Source: Alteromonas sp. IB21 (lineage in GTDB: Bacteria > Pseudomonadota > Gammaproteobacteria > Enterobacterales > Alteromonadaceae). Taken from it: a stretch of DNA of 52,972 nucleotides. A program made the translations under genes and the position numbers. Below the pieces are notes generated by a model. It did no database searches. It saw only the letters and a program-made list of their open reading frames with translations, and had not been told where the DNA came from. The stretch covers positions 1-52,972 of the forward strand of contig NZ_JAEFCD010000033.1 in assembly GCF_016405965.1 (NCBI RefSeq), written 5' to 3'. Positions 9,356-21,383 of this stretch are shown one piece after another (the stretch's first letter is position 1; each line of letters begins with the position of its first letter).

Positions 9356-9384
9356 TTGATATTTTTGTCAAGTGAATATGATGG

Positions 9385-9419
9385 AAGAGGTTGTCTCATT
9401 GATAGCCTCTTTTATTTTT
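9385..9419 (+). terminator. Intrinsic terminator after ilvIH
   Basis: An 8-bp stem AAGAGGTT / AGCCTCTT (one G-U pair) with an 11-base loop is followed by TTATTTTTA. Confidence 0.7.
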
Positions 9420-9485
9420 ATGATGTTGAAAAGTAAGGTTATAACAAAGTTATATAATCAGAGCGCAACTGACTAATGTTGTGAA

Positions 9486-10547
9486 TTAATAGCTGTTTCC
9501 ATAATAAGCTTCTACACGCAACGCTACGCCGTAAGAAGTTTTAAAATCCTCTTCGCGTAGCCATAAAACGAAAGGTTCTACTTCAAAAAAAAGCCAATCG
9601 CGCAACGTGTTATTTCTCCATCTGAAACCTGTATATACCTCTTCCACACGATAGTTAGGCTGACTTAATCCTTCAACCATAAAGTGAGGAATAATGGCGT
9701 TATGCTTATCTACTGAAAACAAATGATGGACTTCATGGCGCCACAGCCAGTCGTTGGTGTCATCGCGGAAGTAAAACCGATTATTTTGCCGTACTAAATG
9801 TTTTTTATTTATCTCGTATTGCACTGCTGCGCCCAGTTCAGCCCCTAGGCGGTCGCGGGTGTAGTAGTAAAATTCTGCGTCATAAAGCATGGCCCATTGT
9901 TTAGAAAAGGCGAAAGCATCTCTGTATCTTGCCATACCATAGAGCTGATCGCGACGGCCTGCACCAATTCGAAACGAGTAGTGAGAGTCTTGGTCGGGGC
10001 GAAACCGAAGGGCAATTGTCGTCCTGTCTCTATTATTGTTTCCCGTTTCTCGCGCAGCGCGGATGGTATTGGTCTGTGTCTCGTCTTCGTTATCGCTCAG
10101 TAATAAATCCACGCGCTCTTTCAAAGCAGGTAGTCGTACACGAATGCGAAAGCGTAAATCTGTATCAGACAGCATTCCGCTTCTTGGTTCCCACGCGAGT
10201 TGAACACGGCCCTCCGCTCTTGCTTCCTTGCTCCCTGTAGCGCCTAGTGAGTCAGAGTTTTCGAACAATCCATCAAGCTGCTTTACGGTAAAGTCCATCG
10301 TGTCGGTGAAGCTACGCTGCCAAATATCAAACCACGCTTCGTCAGGTTCACCTGTTGAAGAAAGTAACGGGCTATCCTTATCAACGTTCTCAATTGTCGA
10401 TGCTTGGGGAAGTGCACGATACACGGTATTAACAGGTTCGTGTGCACTGGTCGCATTTGCAGTGACTTTCACCGTACTATCTATGGTTGCAGTAGGGACG
10501 GGGGCAGCGAGTAGCAAATGGCAATAGACCACCGTAAGACAAAGCAT
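9486..10547 (-). CDS. Outer-membrane beta-barrel-like protein, function unknown
   Basis: A 353-residue protein that I cannot assign to a named family. It has an N-terminal hydrophobic signal peptide (about residues 1-20) and a Thr/Ser/Ala-rich stretch. The rest, from about residue 115, contains many short alternating strands rich in Arg, Tyr, Phe and Trp (RFRIRVRL, YSFRIGAGRR, AEFYYYTRD, GVALRVEAYYG). This pattern is typical of an outer-membrane barrel. The start is supported by AAGGAG ten bases upstream. It is transcribed alone, divergent from tatABC, with about 180 bases between. I see no sign of transfer. Confidence 0.7.
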   Translation of the reverse strand: MLCLTVVYCHLLLAAPVPTATIDSTVKVTANATSAHEPVNTVYRALPQASTIENVDKDSPLLSSTGEPDEAWFDIWQRSFTDTMDFTVKQLDGLFENSDSLGATGSKEARAEGRVQLAWEPRSGMLSDTDLRFRIRVRLPALKERVDLLLSDNEDETQTNTIRAARETGNNNRDRTTIALRFRPDQDSHYSFRIGAGRRDQLYGMARYRDAFAFSKQWAMLYDAEFYYYTRDRLGAELGAAVQYEINKKHLVRQNNRFYFRDDTNDWLWRHEVHHLFSVDKHNAIIPHFMVEGLSQPNYRVEEVYTGFRWRNNTLRDWLFFEVEPFVLWLREEDFKTSYGVALRVEAYYGNSY

Positions 10548-10729
10548 TACTCACTAACTCCTTGTAAAAATTAGAATAGTTGAATGTCTTTCTATATATA
10601 TTCAGTATATACAGAGCATGAATTGTCATAGCCAAAACGTCAATCTTTATTCATAGGCGTAAATATTCAGGTGAAAGCATTGTCGTGCAGTGGCATACTG
10701 TATCAATCGTTGTTAGGGAGATAAATTAT

Positions 10730-10969
10730 ATGGGTGGTATTAGTATTTGGCAGTTGCTGATCATACTGGTTATCGTAGTGCTTTTGTTTGGTACAAAGCG
10801 ACTAAAAGGCATTGGTACTGATCTTGGCGGCGCAATCAAAGGTTTCAAAAAGGCGGTCAGCGAAGAAGAGAAAGACGCGGACTTTGAGCAAAAGAAGCAA
10901 GTTGAAGAAAAGTCAGCCTCAGAGCCTGTTACAACGCAGACAAAGAGCGACGTTAAAGAAAAATCCTAA
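10730..10969 (+). CDS. tatA: Sec-independent translocase subunit TatA
   Basis: A 79-residue subunit of the twin-arginine translocase, which moves folded proteins across the inner membrane. It has the single N-terminal membrane helix (residues 4-20), the hinge FGTKRLKG, the amphipathic helix [15 protein letters not shown], and a charged Glu/Lys tail. The ATG at 10730 follows GGGAG, and upstream in-frame codons would place residues before the membrane helix that TatA lacks. The stop overlaps the tatB ATG by one base (TAATG). Confidence 0.96.
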   Translation: MGGISIWQLLIILVIVVLLFGTKRLKGIGTDLGGAIKGFKKAVSEEEKDADFEQKKQVEEKSASEPVTTQTKSDVKEKS

Positions 10970-11268
10970 TGTTTGATATTGGCTTTTGGGAGCTGTTGGT
11001 TGTTGGCGTTTTGGCCCTTCTTATTTTGGGGCCAGAGAGATTGCCGGGTGCCATGCGCTCTACTATCAATACAATTCGTAGTGTACGAAATGTGGCAACA
11101 GGCTTTAAGCAAGAAGTTGAGCATCAGTTGCGCGTGCATGAACTGCATGAAAACTTGAAAAAAGCCGAGCAACAAGGGCTTAAAGATCTTTCACCTGAAC
11201 TTGAACAAAGTGTCGATGAGCTTAAAAAAGCTGCAGAGTCGGTTCAAGAACCTTACAAAAAGCAATAG
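10969..11268 (+). CDS. tatB: Sec-independent translocase subunit TatB
   Basis: A 99-residue subunit that works with TatC to receive twin-arginine substrates. It has the membrane helix FDIGFWELLVVGVLALLIL with the conserved Glu8, then LGPERLP and an amphipathic helix, followed by a charged coiled-coil tail. At 99 residues it is short compared with E. coli TatB (171) because of a reduced C-terminal tail. The stop codon abuts the tatC ATG with no gap, so tatABC is a coupled operon. Confidence 0.96.
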   Translation: MFDIGFWELLVVGVLALLILGPERLPGAMRSTINTIRSVRNVATGFKQEVEHQLRVHELHENLKKAEQQGLKDLSPELEQSVDELKKAAESVQEPYKKQ

Positions 11269-12024
11269 ATGTCTGACGCTAACAACCTAATTTCTCATTT
11301 AATTGAACTGCGCAGTCGTATTCTCAAAGCGCTTTTGAGTGTACTCATTGTGTTTCTTTGTCTAGCGGCTTTTGCGCAAGATCTGTATCAGATTTTAGCT
11401 ATGCCGCTGCTTGAGGCGCTGCCCGAAAATTCGAGTATGATTGCAACCGACGTTGCGTCTCCTTTCTTCGCACCTTTCAAACTTACGTTGGTTTTGTCAT
11501 TTTTCATTGCCATTCCCTACGTTCTTTATCAGGTGTGGGGGTTTGTAGCGCCCGGTCTATATCGTAACGAAAAACGCCTAGTAGCGCCGTTACTACTTTC
11601 AAGTACATTACTGTTCTACGCAGGTATGGCTTTTGCCTATTTCGTAGTATTCCCCATTGCGTTTGCATTTTTTACTAGTGTCGCGCCAGAGGGAGTAACG
11701 GTAAGTACGGACATCTCAAGCTATTTAAACTTCGTATTGAAACTGTTTTTCGCTTTTGGGGTCTCATTCGAGATACCAATAGCCATTATTTTAATGTGTT
11801 GGACCGGGGTCACCGATGCTAAATCACTGCGTGCAAAACGCCCGTATGTAGTGGTAGGGGCTTTCGTGGTTGGCATGTTACTTACTCCACCAGATATTAT
11901 CTCTCAAACGCTTTTAGCCATTCCAATGTGGTTACTGTTTGAGGTTGGCGTTATTGTAGGTGGATTCTATGCAGGTAAGAAACCCAGCGATGAGACGCCT
12001 TCTGAAACCTCTGACAACACGTAA
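11269..12024 (+). CDS. tatC: Sec-independent translocase subunit TatC
   Basis: A 251-residue polytopic subunit with six membrane helices that recognises the twin-arginine signal. The conserved N-terminal HLIELRSRI, the periplasmic-loop [12 protein letters not shown], the Glu in the fourth helix ([10 protein letters not shown]) and the TPPDIISQ segment are all present. It directly follows tatB and precedes a small exported-protein gene by 25 bases. Confidence 0.97.
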   Translation: MSDANNLISHLIELRSRILKALLSVLIVFLCLAAFAQDLYQILAMPLLEALPENSSMIATDVASPFFAPFKLTLVLSFFIAIPYVLYQVWGFVAPGLYRNEKRLVAPLLLSSTLLFYAGMAFAYFVVFPIAFAFFTSVAPEGVTVSTDISSYLNFVLKLFFAFGVSFEIPIAIILMCWTGVTDAKSLRAKRPYVVVGAFVVGMLLTPPDIISQTLLAIPMWLLFEVGVIVGGFYAGKKPSDETPSETSDNT

Positions 12025-12049
12025 AAGTTATAAAAAGAAAGGAATAAAA

Positions 12050-12592
12050 ATGAAAACTCGACTGCTTTCTGTTGCCACTTTGCTTTGTGCTTTTAGCGCG
12101 TTTAACGTATCGGCCGAATCGATTGGCGATGCTATGGAGAAATGCCGGAATACAGACAACAGCTTAAAGCGTTTGATGTGTTATGACAAAGTGGCCAAAT
12201 CATTGAACCAGTACGACGGTGTCGATGCGCAAGTTAATCAGCTTCAAGCGTATAAAGGGGCTAATGGCAATGTCACGAGTTCTCGCCCAGTGCCATCGAC
12301 GCAAATGCCAAGCGCGCCAGCTAAACCGAAAAGTGAATTTGGTTTAGAGCATAAACGCGATTTAACAAAAGAAGCGTCTGAAATAGCGGTTACTATCGAT
12401 TCGTTTAAGAAAAACTTGCGTGATAAGTACGTTGTTACTTTCAGTGACGGTTCTCAATGGCAGCAGACTGACGATACCTACATGAAGCTTGAGGAAGGTC
12501 AGGTGGTTACAATTGAACGCGGTTTATTAGGCGCCTTCTTCCTAAGCGTGGCAGACCTGAATAAACGTATGAAAGTGAAACGCGTTAAGTAG
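12050..12592 (+). CDS. Small exported protein with C-x11-CYD motif
   Basis: A 180-residue protein with a cleavable signal peptide (probable cleavage after VSA, residue 22) and a short N-terminal region containing Cys32 and Cys44 in the pattern KCRNTDNSLKRLMCYDKVA. This C..RL.CYD pattern occurs at the N-terminus of several periplasmic proteins, including VasI-like and PldA-like ones. A C-terminal beta-rich domain (about 110-180: VVTFSDGSQWQQTDD, GQVVTIERG, RVKR) looks like a small barrel. The start at 12050 has AAAGG nine bases upstream. The gene lies between tatC and tatD and abuts tatD, but nothing in it points to a Tat function. Confidence 0.8.
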   Translation: MKTRLLSVATLLCAFSAFNVSAESIGDAMEKCRNTDNSLKRLMCYDKVAKSLNQYDGVDAQVNQLQAYKGANGNVTSSRPVPSTQMPSAPAKPKSEFGLEHKRDLTKEASEIAVTIDSFKKNLRDKYVVTFSDGSQWQQTDDTYMKLEEGQVVTIERGLLGAFFLSVADLNKRMKVKRVK

Positions 12593-13369
12593 ATGTCTTG
12601 GTTTGATGGCGGCGTCAATTTGCTGGATAGGCGCTTTGACGCTGACGAGGTTATTCAGAGGGCTAAGGATGCTGGCGTCAATAAGCTGTGCATTATAACT
12701 ACCCATCCAAAAGAGTGGCAGAGCGCTATTGCTCTCTACAACCAATACCCGAGTGAATGCTGTTATACCATTGGCGTGCACCCTCACAACGCTAAAGATG
12801 TGTCCGAGAAAGACTACCATCTTTTACGCGAATTAGCGCAACAAGAAGGATGCGTCGCTATAGGGGAGTGCGGACTGGATTTTAATCGAAATTTTTCGCC
12901 TCAGTCTGTTCAGCGTGATGTCTTCGAAGAGCAATTAAAAATAGCCGCTGATGTGAATTTGCCCGTGTATCTGCATGAAAGGGATGCTTTCAGTGAGCAG
13001 CTGTCACTTTTAACCCGGTACATGCCGCATATAAAAGGCGGTATCGCGCATTGCTTTACCGGCAGCGCTGAGCAAGTAAAGCAGTACATTTCATTAGGCC
13101 TTTATATTGGAGTTACGGGCTGGGTATGCGATGAAAAACGTGGTGAAGACCTACGGGACGCCGTAAGGCATATACCTTCAAATCGCCTTATTTTAGAAAC
13201 AGACGCACCTTACCTATTTCCTAAAACTCTGCGGCCGAGAAAACGCAATAATGAGCCAGCGTTTCTACCCCACATAGGTCAACAATTAGCAGAATATCTG
13301 CAGGTAGACACTGAAAAATTACGTATTAGCAGTTATGCTAATACTTGTGAGTTGTTTTCCCTCAGCTAA
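12593..13369 (+). CDS. tatD: TatD-family metal-dependent nuclease
   Basis: A 258-residue TIM-barrel hydrolase close to E. coli TatD, a Mg-dependent 3'-5' exonuclease. Shared segments include GVNL in place of the usual N-terminal HxH, VHPH, AIGECGLDFNRNFS (metal Glu), LHERDAF, HCFTG, YIGVTGWVCDE and ETDAPYL. The gene starts immediately after the stop of the preceding exported-protein gene. Despite its name and position, TatD is not needed for Tat transport in E. coli. Confidence 0.95.
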   Translation: MSWFDGGVNLLDRRFDADEVIQRAKDAGVNKLCIITTHPKEWQSAIALYNQYPSECCYTIGVHPHNAKDVSEKDYHLLRELAQQEGCVAIGECGLDFNRNFSPQSVQRDVFEEQLKIAADVNLPVYLHERDAFSEQLSLLTRYMPHIKGGIAHCFTGSAEQVKQYISLGLYIGVTGWVCDEKRGEDLRDAVRHIPSNRLILETDAPYLFPKTLRPRKRNNEPAFLPHIGQQLAEYLQVDTEKLRISSYANTCELFSLS

Positions 13370-13381
13370 CCCTAGGTTCAT

Positions 13382-16275
<2,894 letters not shown>

Positions 16276-16312
16276 TACAAGATATAGTTAAAGGGACTAT
16301 ATCCAAGTTAAG

Positions 16313-16337
16313 AAAGGCGTGCATGGCACGCCTTTTC
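16313..16337 (+). terminator. Intrinsic terminator after hemB (possibly bidirectional)
   Basis: A 10-bp stem AAAGGCGTGC / GCACGCCTTT with loop ATG is followed by TTTCT. On the other strand a TTTCTT tract follows, so it may also stop gppA transcription, which ends about 33 bases away. Confidence 0.88.
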
Positions 16338-16369
16338 TATATCTATTCTAATCACTATTATGATAGTGA

Positions 16370-17881
16370 TTACTTACAAACTAGTTCAAACCCAGCCTTG
16401 TGCTGAAGCCAACTTTCATTCGCTAGCTCGGCGTTTATCAAAGGGTGTGCCTTGAGCCAACCTTCCGGGAATGTTAGTGTCCACTTACTATCTTCACAAT
16501 GTAAGCTTACTTCAGGAATATGTTTGTTTTGGCGACGCAAACACAAAACCACTGCAATGCGCAACACGCGAAGCAGTCCTTTCAACATGGGGCGATAATC
16601 TTCGTGATATTTCTCAAAAGCATCGACGCCCATTGTCAAACGATGTTGCGCGACTAAATCCCGTATTGCGGCTCGCTGAAGTCGCGTAAAACCGGGTAAA
16701 TCAATATAAGTTAGTATGTACTCACCATGCTCGTGATGACGCTTATACTCAATATGAAGACCTATTTCGTGAAGCTGCGCAGCAGCCCCCAAAATAGTTT
16801 CTGTATCCAAGTGGCAAATGTTTTGTTGAGCGCATAGCTGGTGGCAGAGATTAAGCGCAACATGCCGTACGGAATTCGCATGGCTTTTATCGATGTGATA
16901 ACGCTGCTTAGCTTGATTGATGGTTTGCTGACGACGGTCGTTTTCGGTAACGTTATCTAACATGCCATAAATAAGTCCTTCTCGAAGCGCACCACCTGAA
17001 ATATTCATATGTTCAATATGTAGTGCTTCAAATAAGCTAATGAGGATGGCAAGTCCTGATGGAAAAATAGCTTTTCTGCTGTCTTCAAGGCCGTCAATAT
17101 TAAGTGATTTAATATCACCACAATCGATGCATTGCTTCTCTAAGTGATAGAGATAGTCTAAACGAATGGCGTCGCTGATACCTTGAGCCACTAAAATTTC
17201 AGTGATGGCTTGGGGGGTGCCTGACGCGCCAAGGCAGTTTTCCCAATCGAAACACAAAAACGCATCAGACACTTGCGCTATCAATGCATGTGCGGCAGCT
17301 TTTGCGTTTTCAAAACAGTCTTTTGATATTTCGCCGCCGGTGAAATAGCGCTCCATGAAGGTCACGCACCCCATATCCAAACTTTTCAGGTGGATAGGTT
17401 GCATATCATTGCCAATAATGATTTCAGTGCTAGCGCCACCAATATCAATTACCAAGCTATTACCTTGGTTCGCTGAAGTATAAGCTACGCCAAGATAAAT
17501 TTGCCGGGCTTCTTCTTCACCACTTATTACTTCAAGCTTGTGATTTAGAATTTCTTCCGCTTTGGTGATAAATAAATGGGCATTCGTAGCCAGTCTTAAA
17601 GTGGCGGTCGCCACAATCTTGATATTAGAAGGGGGGATGTCCTGTAGGCGTTCCGAAAATACCTGCAGGCACTGCCAGCCGCGTTCCATGCTAACGTCAT
17701 CAAGTGCTAAATCGTTGTCTAACCCTGCAGCTAGACGCACCTTTTGTTTAATCTTCCCTATTATTTGCACACTTCCGTTAACCACATGAACAATAACCAT
17801 GTGAAAACTATTTGAGCCTAAGTCTACGGCCGCATAATACTCACCGTAGGTTTGTGCACTGTGCTGGAGTTCTGCCTGCAT
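16370..17881 (-). CDS. gppA: Guanosine-5'-triphosphate,3'-diphosphate pyrophosphatase (Ppx/GppA family)
   Basis: A 503-residue member of the Ppx/GppA family in the ASKHA fold. It converts pppGpp to ppGpp and can release phosphate from polyphosphate. The N-terminal AAVDLGSNSFHM phosphate loop, KVRLAAGL, MERGWQCLQVFSERLQDIPPS, VATATLRLATN, SGEEEAR, IDIGGASTE, GCVTFMERYF and GGALREGLIYGML follow E. coli GppA closely. An HD-like C-terminal domain (about 320-503, HEIGLHIEYKRHHEHG) completes the usual length. It lies 33 bases downstream of rhlB on the same strand, the same pairing as in E. coli, and that supports GppA over Ppx. Confidence 0.93.
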   Translation of the reverse strand: MQAELQHSAQTYGEYYAAVDLGSNSFHMVIVHVVNGSVQIIGKIKQKVRLAAGLDNDLALDDVSMERGWQCLQVFSERLQDIPPSNIKIVATATLRLATNAHLFITKAEEILNHKLEVISGEEEARQIYLGVAYTSANQGNSLVIDIGGASTEIIIGNDMQPIHLKSLDMGCVTFMERYFTGGEISKDCFENAKAAAHALIAQVSDAFLCFDWENCLGASGTPQAITEILVAQGISDAIRLDYLYHLEKQCIDCGDIKSLNIDGLEDSRKAIFPSGLAILISLFEALHIEHMNISGGALREGLIYGMLDNVTENDRRQQTINQAKQRYHIDKSHANSVRHVALNLCHQLCAQQNICHLDTETILGAAAQLHEIGLHIEYKRHHEHGEYILTYIDLPGFTRLQRAAIRDLVAQHRLTMGVDAFEKYHEDYRPMLKGLLRVLRIAVVLCLRRQNKHIPEVSLHCEDSKWTLTFPEGWLKAHPLINAELANESWLQHKAGFELVCK

Positions 17882-17914
17882 AATATCTCGATTCTGATTA
17901 ACTATATTTATGCC

Positions 17915-19207
17915 TTATGATTGCGCTCTGTTGTTGCGTTGCTGGGGTTTGCCTCGGCCTCGGCTGTTACCACGACGCGACGTATTACGATTGCTTGGCG
18001 CACGTCTTCTGCGCGGTGCTGGGGGTGTGATATCTTCAAGAAGCGCACTGCGATCATAATCAGTCACAGGTATAGTTTGATTAATGTATTGTTCAATTGC
18101 AGGTAAGTTTAGTGCGTATTTCTCGCAAGCGAAACTAATTGCAATACCACTTTGGCCCGCGCGTCCTGTACGACCTATACGGTGAACATAGTCTTCTGCG
18201 TCGTCGGGTAAATCGTAGTTAAATACATGGGTCACGGCGTCGATGTGAAGACCCCTGGCCGCAACGTCTGTTGCAACCAATATATCCAGGCTACCCTTAG
18301 TGAAGTCTTCTAGTATTCCCAAGCGTTTCTTTTGCGGAACATCTCCGCTAAGTAAGCCCACGCGGTGGCCATCAGCAGTTAACCAGTCAGTGACTTTTTC
18401 GCAGCTGTTCTTAGTATTCGCAAAGACAATGGCTTTTTCTGGCCATTCTTCTTCGAGAAGCGTAAGAAGCAGCAACATTTTGTCATCGTCTGATGGGTAG
18501 AATAATTCTTGCGATACACGGGTAGCGGTAGTTTGCTCAGGAGCCACTTGAACGTGTGTTGGGTTATTCATGTGTTCGTAAGCCAGCTCTTGCACGCGAT
18601 AGCTAAGGGTAGCTGAAAACAGCATGCTTAAGCGTTCGCTTGCAGGTGGCATACGACGGAATAAAAAGCGAATATCTTTGATAAAACCTAAATCGAACAT
18701 TCGATCGGCTTCATCTAGCACGGCAACCTGAATATTTTTCAGTGTAAACACGTTCTGCTTGTAGTAATCCAGAATGCGTCCCGTCGTGCCAATAATAATA
18801 TCCACCCCTTCTTCCAAAGTTTCACGTTGACTTTGGTAACCTTCGCCCCCATAAATCAAACCAAGCGACAATCCGGTGTGCTCACTAAGGAGCTTGGCGT
18901 CGTTATAAATTTGAACGGCGAGTTCTCTGGTTGGCGCCATAATAATAGCGCGCGGGCCATTTGATTTGCTGTTGTCTACATTTTCTGCTTTGCTTAGCAA
19001 ATAGTGAAATGTAGCCACCAAAAAGGCAATAGTTTTACCGGTTCCTGTTTGAGCCTGACCTGCAATGTCGTGTCCTTCTAATAATGGAGGCAGTGCAAGT
19101 GCTTGAATTGGTGTACAATGTGAAAAATTAGCTGCCGTTAAGGCGTCAACAACCTTGCCGTTAATCGGCAGGTCGGAAAAATGAGTATCAGTTAAGTGAG
19201 TAGGCAT
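17915..19207 (-). CDS. rhlB: DEAD-box RNA helicase RhlB
   Basis: A 430-residue ATP-dependent RNA helicase that in E. coli unwinds RNA for the RNase E degradosome. Motifs seen are the Q motif ([13 protein letters not shown]), Walker [19 protein letters not shown] in [16 protein letters not shown], and the late ARGLHID and [10 protein letters not shown]. The C-terminal 35 residues are Arg/Asn/Gly-rich, as is usual for RhlB tails. The gene is divergent from trxA with 100 bases between, and is followed by gppA. This matches the E. coli gppA-rhlB-trxA-rho neighbourhood. Confidence 0.95.
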   Translation of the reverse strand: MPTHLTDTHFSDLPINGKVVDALTAANFSHCTPIQALALPPLLEGHDIAGQAQTGTGKTIAFLVATFHYLLSKAENVDNSKSNGPRAIIMAPTRELAVQIYNDAKLLSEHTGLSLGLIYGGEGYQSQRETLEEGVDIIIGTTGRILDYYKQNVFTLKNIQVAVLDEADRMFDLGFIKDIRFLFRRMPPASERLSMLFSATLSYRVQELAYEHMNNPTHVQVAPEQTTATRVSQELFYPSDDDKMLLLLTLLEEEWPEKAIVFANTKNSCEKVTDWLTADGHRVGLLSGDVPQKKRLGILEDFTKGSLDILVATDVAARGLHIDAVTHVFNYDLPDDAEDYVHRIGRTGRAGQSGIAISFACEKYALNLPAIEQYINQTIPVTDYDRSALLEDITPPAPRRRRAPSNRNTSRRGNSRGRGKPQQRNNRAQS

Positions 19208-19227
19208 AGCTTATAGCTTATCAGTGC

Positions 19228-19255
19228 TTGCATTAAAAAACAGTTTCTATATAAC
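19228..19255 (+). promoter_or_regulatory. Candidate trxA promoter
   Basis: TTGCAT (19228-19233), 16 bases, then TATAAC (19250-19255), located in the short divergent region between rhlB and trxA. The -10 box is good and the -35 box is weak. Confidence 0.4.
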
Positions 19256-19307
19256 ACTTATGGTCGGGCTGAGACAAATCAGCGACAGACCAATAATGGA
19301 GAAAAGA

Positions 19308-19634
19308 ATGAGCGACAAAATTATCCAGTTATCTGACGATAAATTCGAAGCAGATGTTATCAATGCTGAAGGTCCTGTACTGGTTGACTTCTGGGCCGAA
19401 TGGTGTGGCCCGTGTAAAATGATCGCACCAATCTTAGAAGAAGTTGCGAACGAGTTTGAAGGCAAGTTAACAGTTGGCAAGTTGAATGTCGATGAAAATA
19501 ACGAAACTCCACCTAAATATGGTATTCGTGGTATTCCTACATTGCTTCTTTTCAAAAACGGTAACGTTGCCGCAACGAAAGTTGGTGCCTTATCAAAAAC
19601 GCAATTAACAGAGTTTCTTAACGAAAATCTTTAA
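19308..19634 (+). CDS. trxA: Thioredoxin 1
   Basis: A 108-residue cytoplasmic thioredoxin with the redox motif WCGPC, the buried Asp region ([10 protein letters not shown]) and the cis-proline GIPTL. It is full length. The start at 19308 is set by GGAGAAAAGA just upstream, and upstream in-frame codons give an unrelated extension. It is followed by its own terminator and then by rho, as in E. coli. Confidence 0.97.
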   Translation: MSDKIIQLSDDKFEADVINAEGPVLVDFWAEWCGPCKMIAPILEEVANEFEGKLTVGKLNVDENNETPPKYGIRGIPTLLLFKNGNVAATKVGALSKTQLTEFLNENL

Positions 19635-19647
19635 TTGCAAAAAAATA

Positions 19648-19678
19648 AAAAACCGGTGCTCGTGTAGCGCCGGTTTTT
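19648..19678 (+). terminator. Intrinsic terminator after trxA
   Basis: A 13-bp stem AAAAACCGGTGCT / AGCGCCGGTTTTT (one G-U pair) around the loop CGTGT. It is flanked by As and Ts on both sides and so is potentially bidirectional. Confidence 0.88.
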
Positions 19679-19905
19679 ATTCAAATGACAGGACCAAAAG
19701 CTCCATTCTAGGAGAAAGCGTTGCAATTTATTTAACATTTCGGAAGTAAAACGCTGGACGTTGTCTAAATATAGTGCTAACTTTTCTTCAGCGCTCATCC
19801 GAGCAGCATTCTGCTTACGCCCATATCCGGGTGATATCAAATCTAAACTAGAACAGAGTGACAATAAGTCCTGTAAGCGAAGTTCAAGCACAAAGACCCA
19901 CCAGT
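19679..19905 (+). promoter_or_regulatory. rho leader region
   Basis: These 227 bases separate the trxA terminator from the rho start. E. coli rho has a long leader in which Rho attenuates its own synthesis, and a similar role is plausible here. I cannot pick out a clear promoter, and no convincing counterpart of the E. coli leader peptide is visible. Confidence 0.35.
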
Positions 19906-21171
19906 ATGAATTTAACTGAATTAAAGAATAAACCAATAAGCGAGTTGGTTAACCTGGCCGAGGAAATGGGCCTGGAAAACATGGCACGCGCCAGAAAGCA
20001 AGACATCATTTTCTCGATCTTAAAGACACACGCAAAAAGCGGTGAAGACATCTTTGGGGACGGGGTACTAGAAATTTTACAGGACGGTTTCGGCTTCTTA
20101 CGCTCAGCTGATTCATCGTATCTAGCAGGTCCTGACGACATTTACGTGTCGCCAAGCCAAATCCGACGCTTTAATTTGCGCACCGGTGATACGATTGCAG
20201 GAAAAATACGTCCTCCCAAAGACAGTGAACGTTACTTCGCTCTTTTAAAAATCCGTGAAGTAAACTTCGACAAACCAGAAAACTCTCGCAATAAAATCCT
20301 TTTTGAAAACCTTACCCCTTTACATGCTGCAGATCGTTTGCGTATGGAGCGTGGTAACGGTTCAACTGAAGATATTACAGCGCGTGTTCTTGACTTGGCA
20401 TCGCCGATAGGTAAAGGCCAGCGTGGACTCATCGTAGCACCACCTAAAGCAGGTAAAACCCTTCTACTACAGAACATTGCTCAGTCGATTGCAGCGAATC
20501 ATCCAGACTGTGAGCTGATGGTGTTGCTTATTGACGAGCGCCCTGAAGAAGTTACCGAGATGCATCGCCTTGTTCAAGGTGAAGTGGTTGCATCAACGTT
20601 TGATGAACCAGCGAGCCGTCATGTACAAGTAGCCGAAATGGTTATCGAAAAAGCGAAGCGTTTGGTTGAACACAAGAAAGATGTAGTTATTCTTCTTGAC
20701 TCGATTACCCGTTTAGCGCGTGCATATAACACGGTTATTCCTTCATCAGGTAAAGTACTTACCGGTGGTGTTGACGCAAACGCGCTACATAAACCGAAGC
20801 GTTTCTTTGGTGCAGCACGTAACGTAGAAGAAGGTGGTAGTTTAACTATTATCGCCACAGCGCTTATCGACACCGGCTCTAAGATGGATGAAGTTATCTA
20901 CGAAGAGTTTAAAGGTACAGGTAATATGGAATTGCACCTGAACCGCAAGATTGCAGAAAAGCGTGTTTTCCCAGCGATTGATTTTAACCGCTCTGGTACA
21001 CGTCGCGAAGAATTACTTACTACGCAAGACGAGCTTCAAAAAATGTGGATCCTACGCAAGATTGTTCATGAAATGTCAGAGATTGACGCCATGGACTTCC
21101 TCATTAGCAAACTGTCTATGACAAAGACAAACAATGAGTTTTTCGATGCTATGCGCAGGCAAAAGAGCTAG
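19906..21171 (+). CDS. rho: Transcription termination factor Rho
   Basis: A 421-residue hexameric RNA helicase that ends transcription at C-rich unstructured RNA. The N-terminal helix domain ([14 protein letters not shown]), the cold-shock-type RNA-binding domain (about 50-125, GFGFLRS and FNLRTGD), Walker A PPKAGKT, Walker B VVILLDS, the Q loop [19 protein letters not shown] and the R loop are all present. The ATG at 19906 matches the universal Rho N-terminus, whereas an upstream in-frame start would add 16 atypical residues. Length matches E. coli (419). Confidence 0.98.
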   Translation: MNLTELKNKPISELVNLAEEMGLENMARARKQDIIFSILKTHAKSGEDIFGDGVLEILQDGFGFLRSADSSYLAGPDDIYVSPSQIRRFNLRTGDTIAGKIRPPKDSERYFALLKIREVNFDKPENSRNKILFENLTPLHAADRLRMERGNGSTEDITARVLDLASPIGKGQRGLIVAPPKAGKTLLLQNIAQSIAANHPDCELMVLLIDERPEEVTEMHRLVQGEVVASTFDEPASRHVQVAEMVIEKAKRLVEHKKDVVILLDSITRLARAYNTVIPSSGKVLTGGVDANALHKPKRFFGAARNVEEGGSLTIIATALIDTGSKMDEVIYEEFKGTGNMELHLNRKIAEKRVFPAIDFNRSGTRREELLTTQDELQKMWILRKIVHEMSEIDAMDFLISKLSMTKTNNEFFDAMRRQKS

Positions 21172-21194
21172 TCAATTAATTGATAATTAAGTAG

Positions 21195-21219
21195 AAGGCG
21201 CCAGTAGGCGCCTTTTTTA
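21195..21219 (+). terminator. Intrinsic terminator after rho
   Basis: An 8-bp stem AAGGCGCC / GGCGCCTT with loop AGTA, followed by a T run. Confidence 0.9.
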
Positions 21220-21383
21220 TTGATTGATTTCAAAAAAACTCACTAATTATACTTCCGTCTAATATCTTCAATCTAGTGAATCGGGTAGCTTCAACGCTTT
21301 ATTCACCCCAACAACAGTAATTTCAGTGGTGTCTTCTTTCTGTAGATGAATTACTCTGTCTAAAAACACCAAAGGAAATAACT

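Noticed and set aside
19631..19936. Minus-strand ORF of 101 codons across the trxA-rho gap
   Set aside because: It crosses the trxA terminator and the rho start, has no binding site and no recognisable domain, and is likely a chance reading frame.
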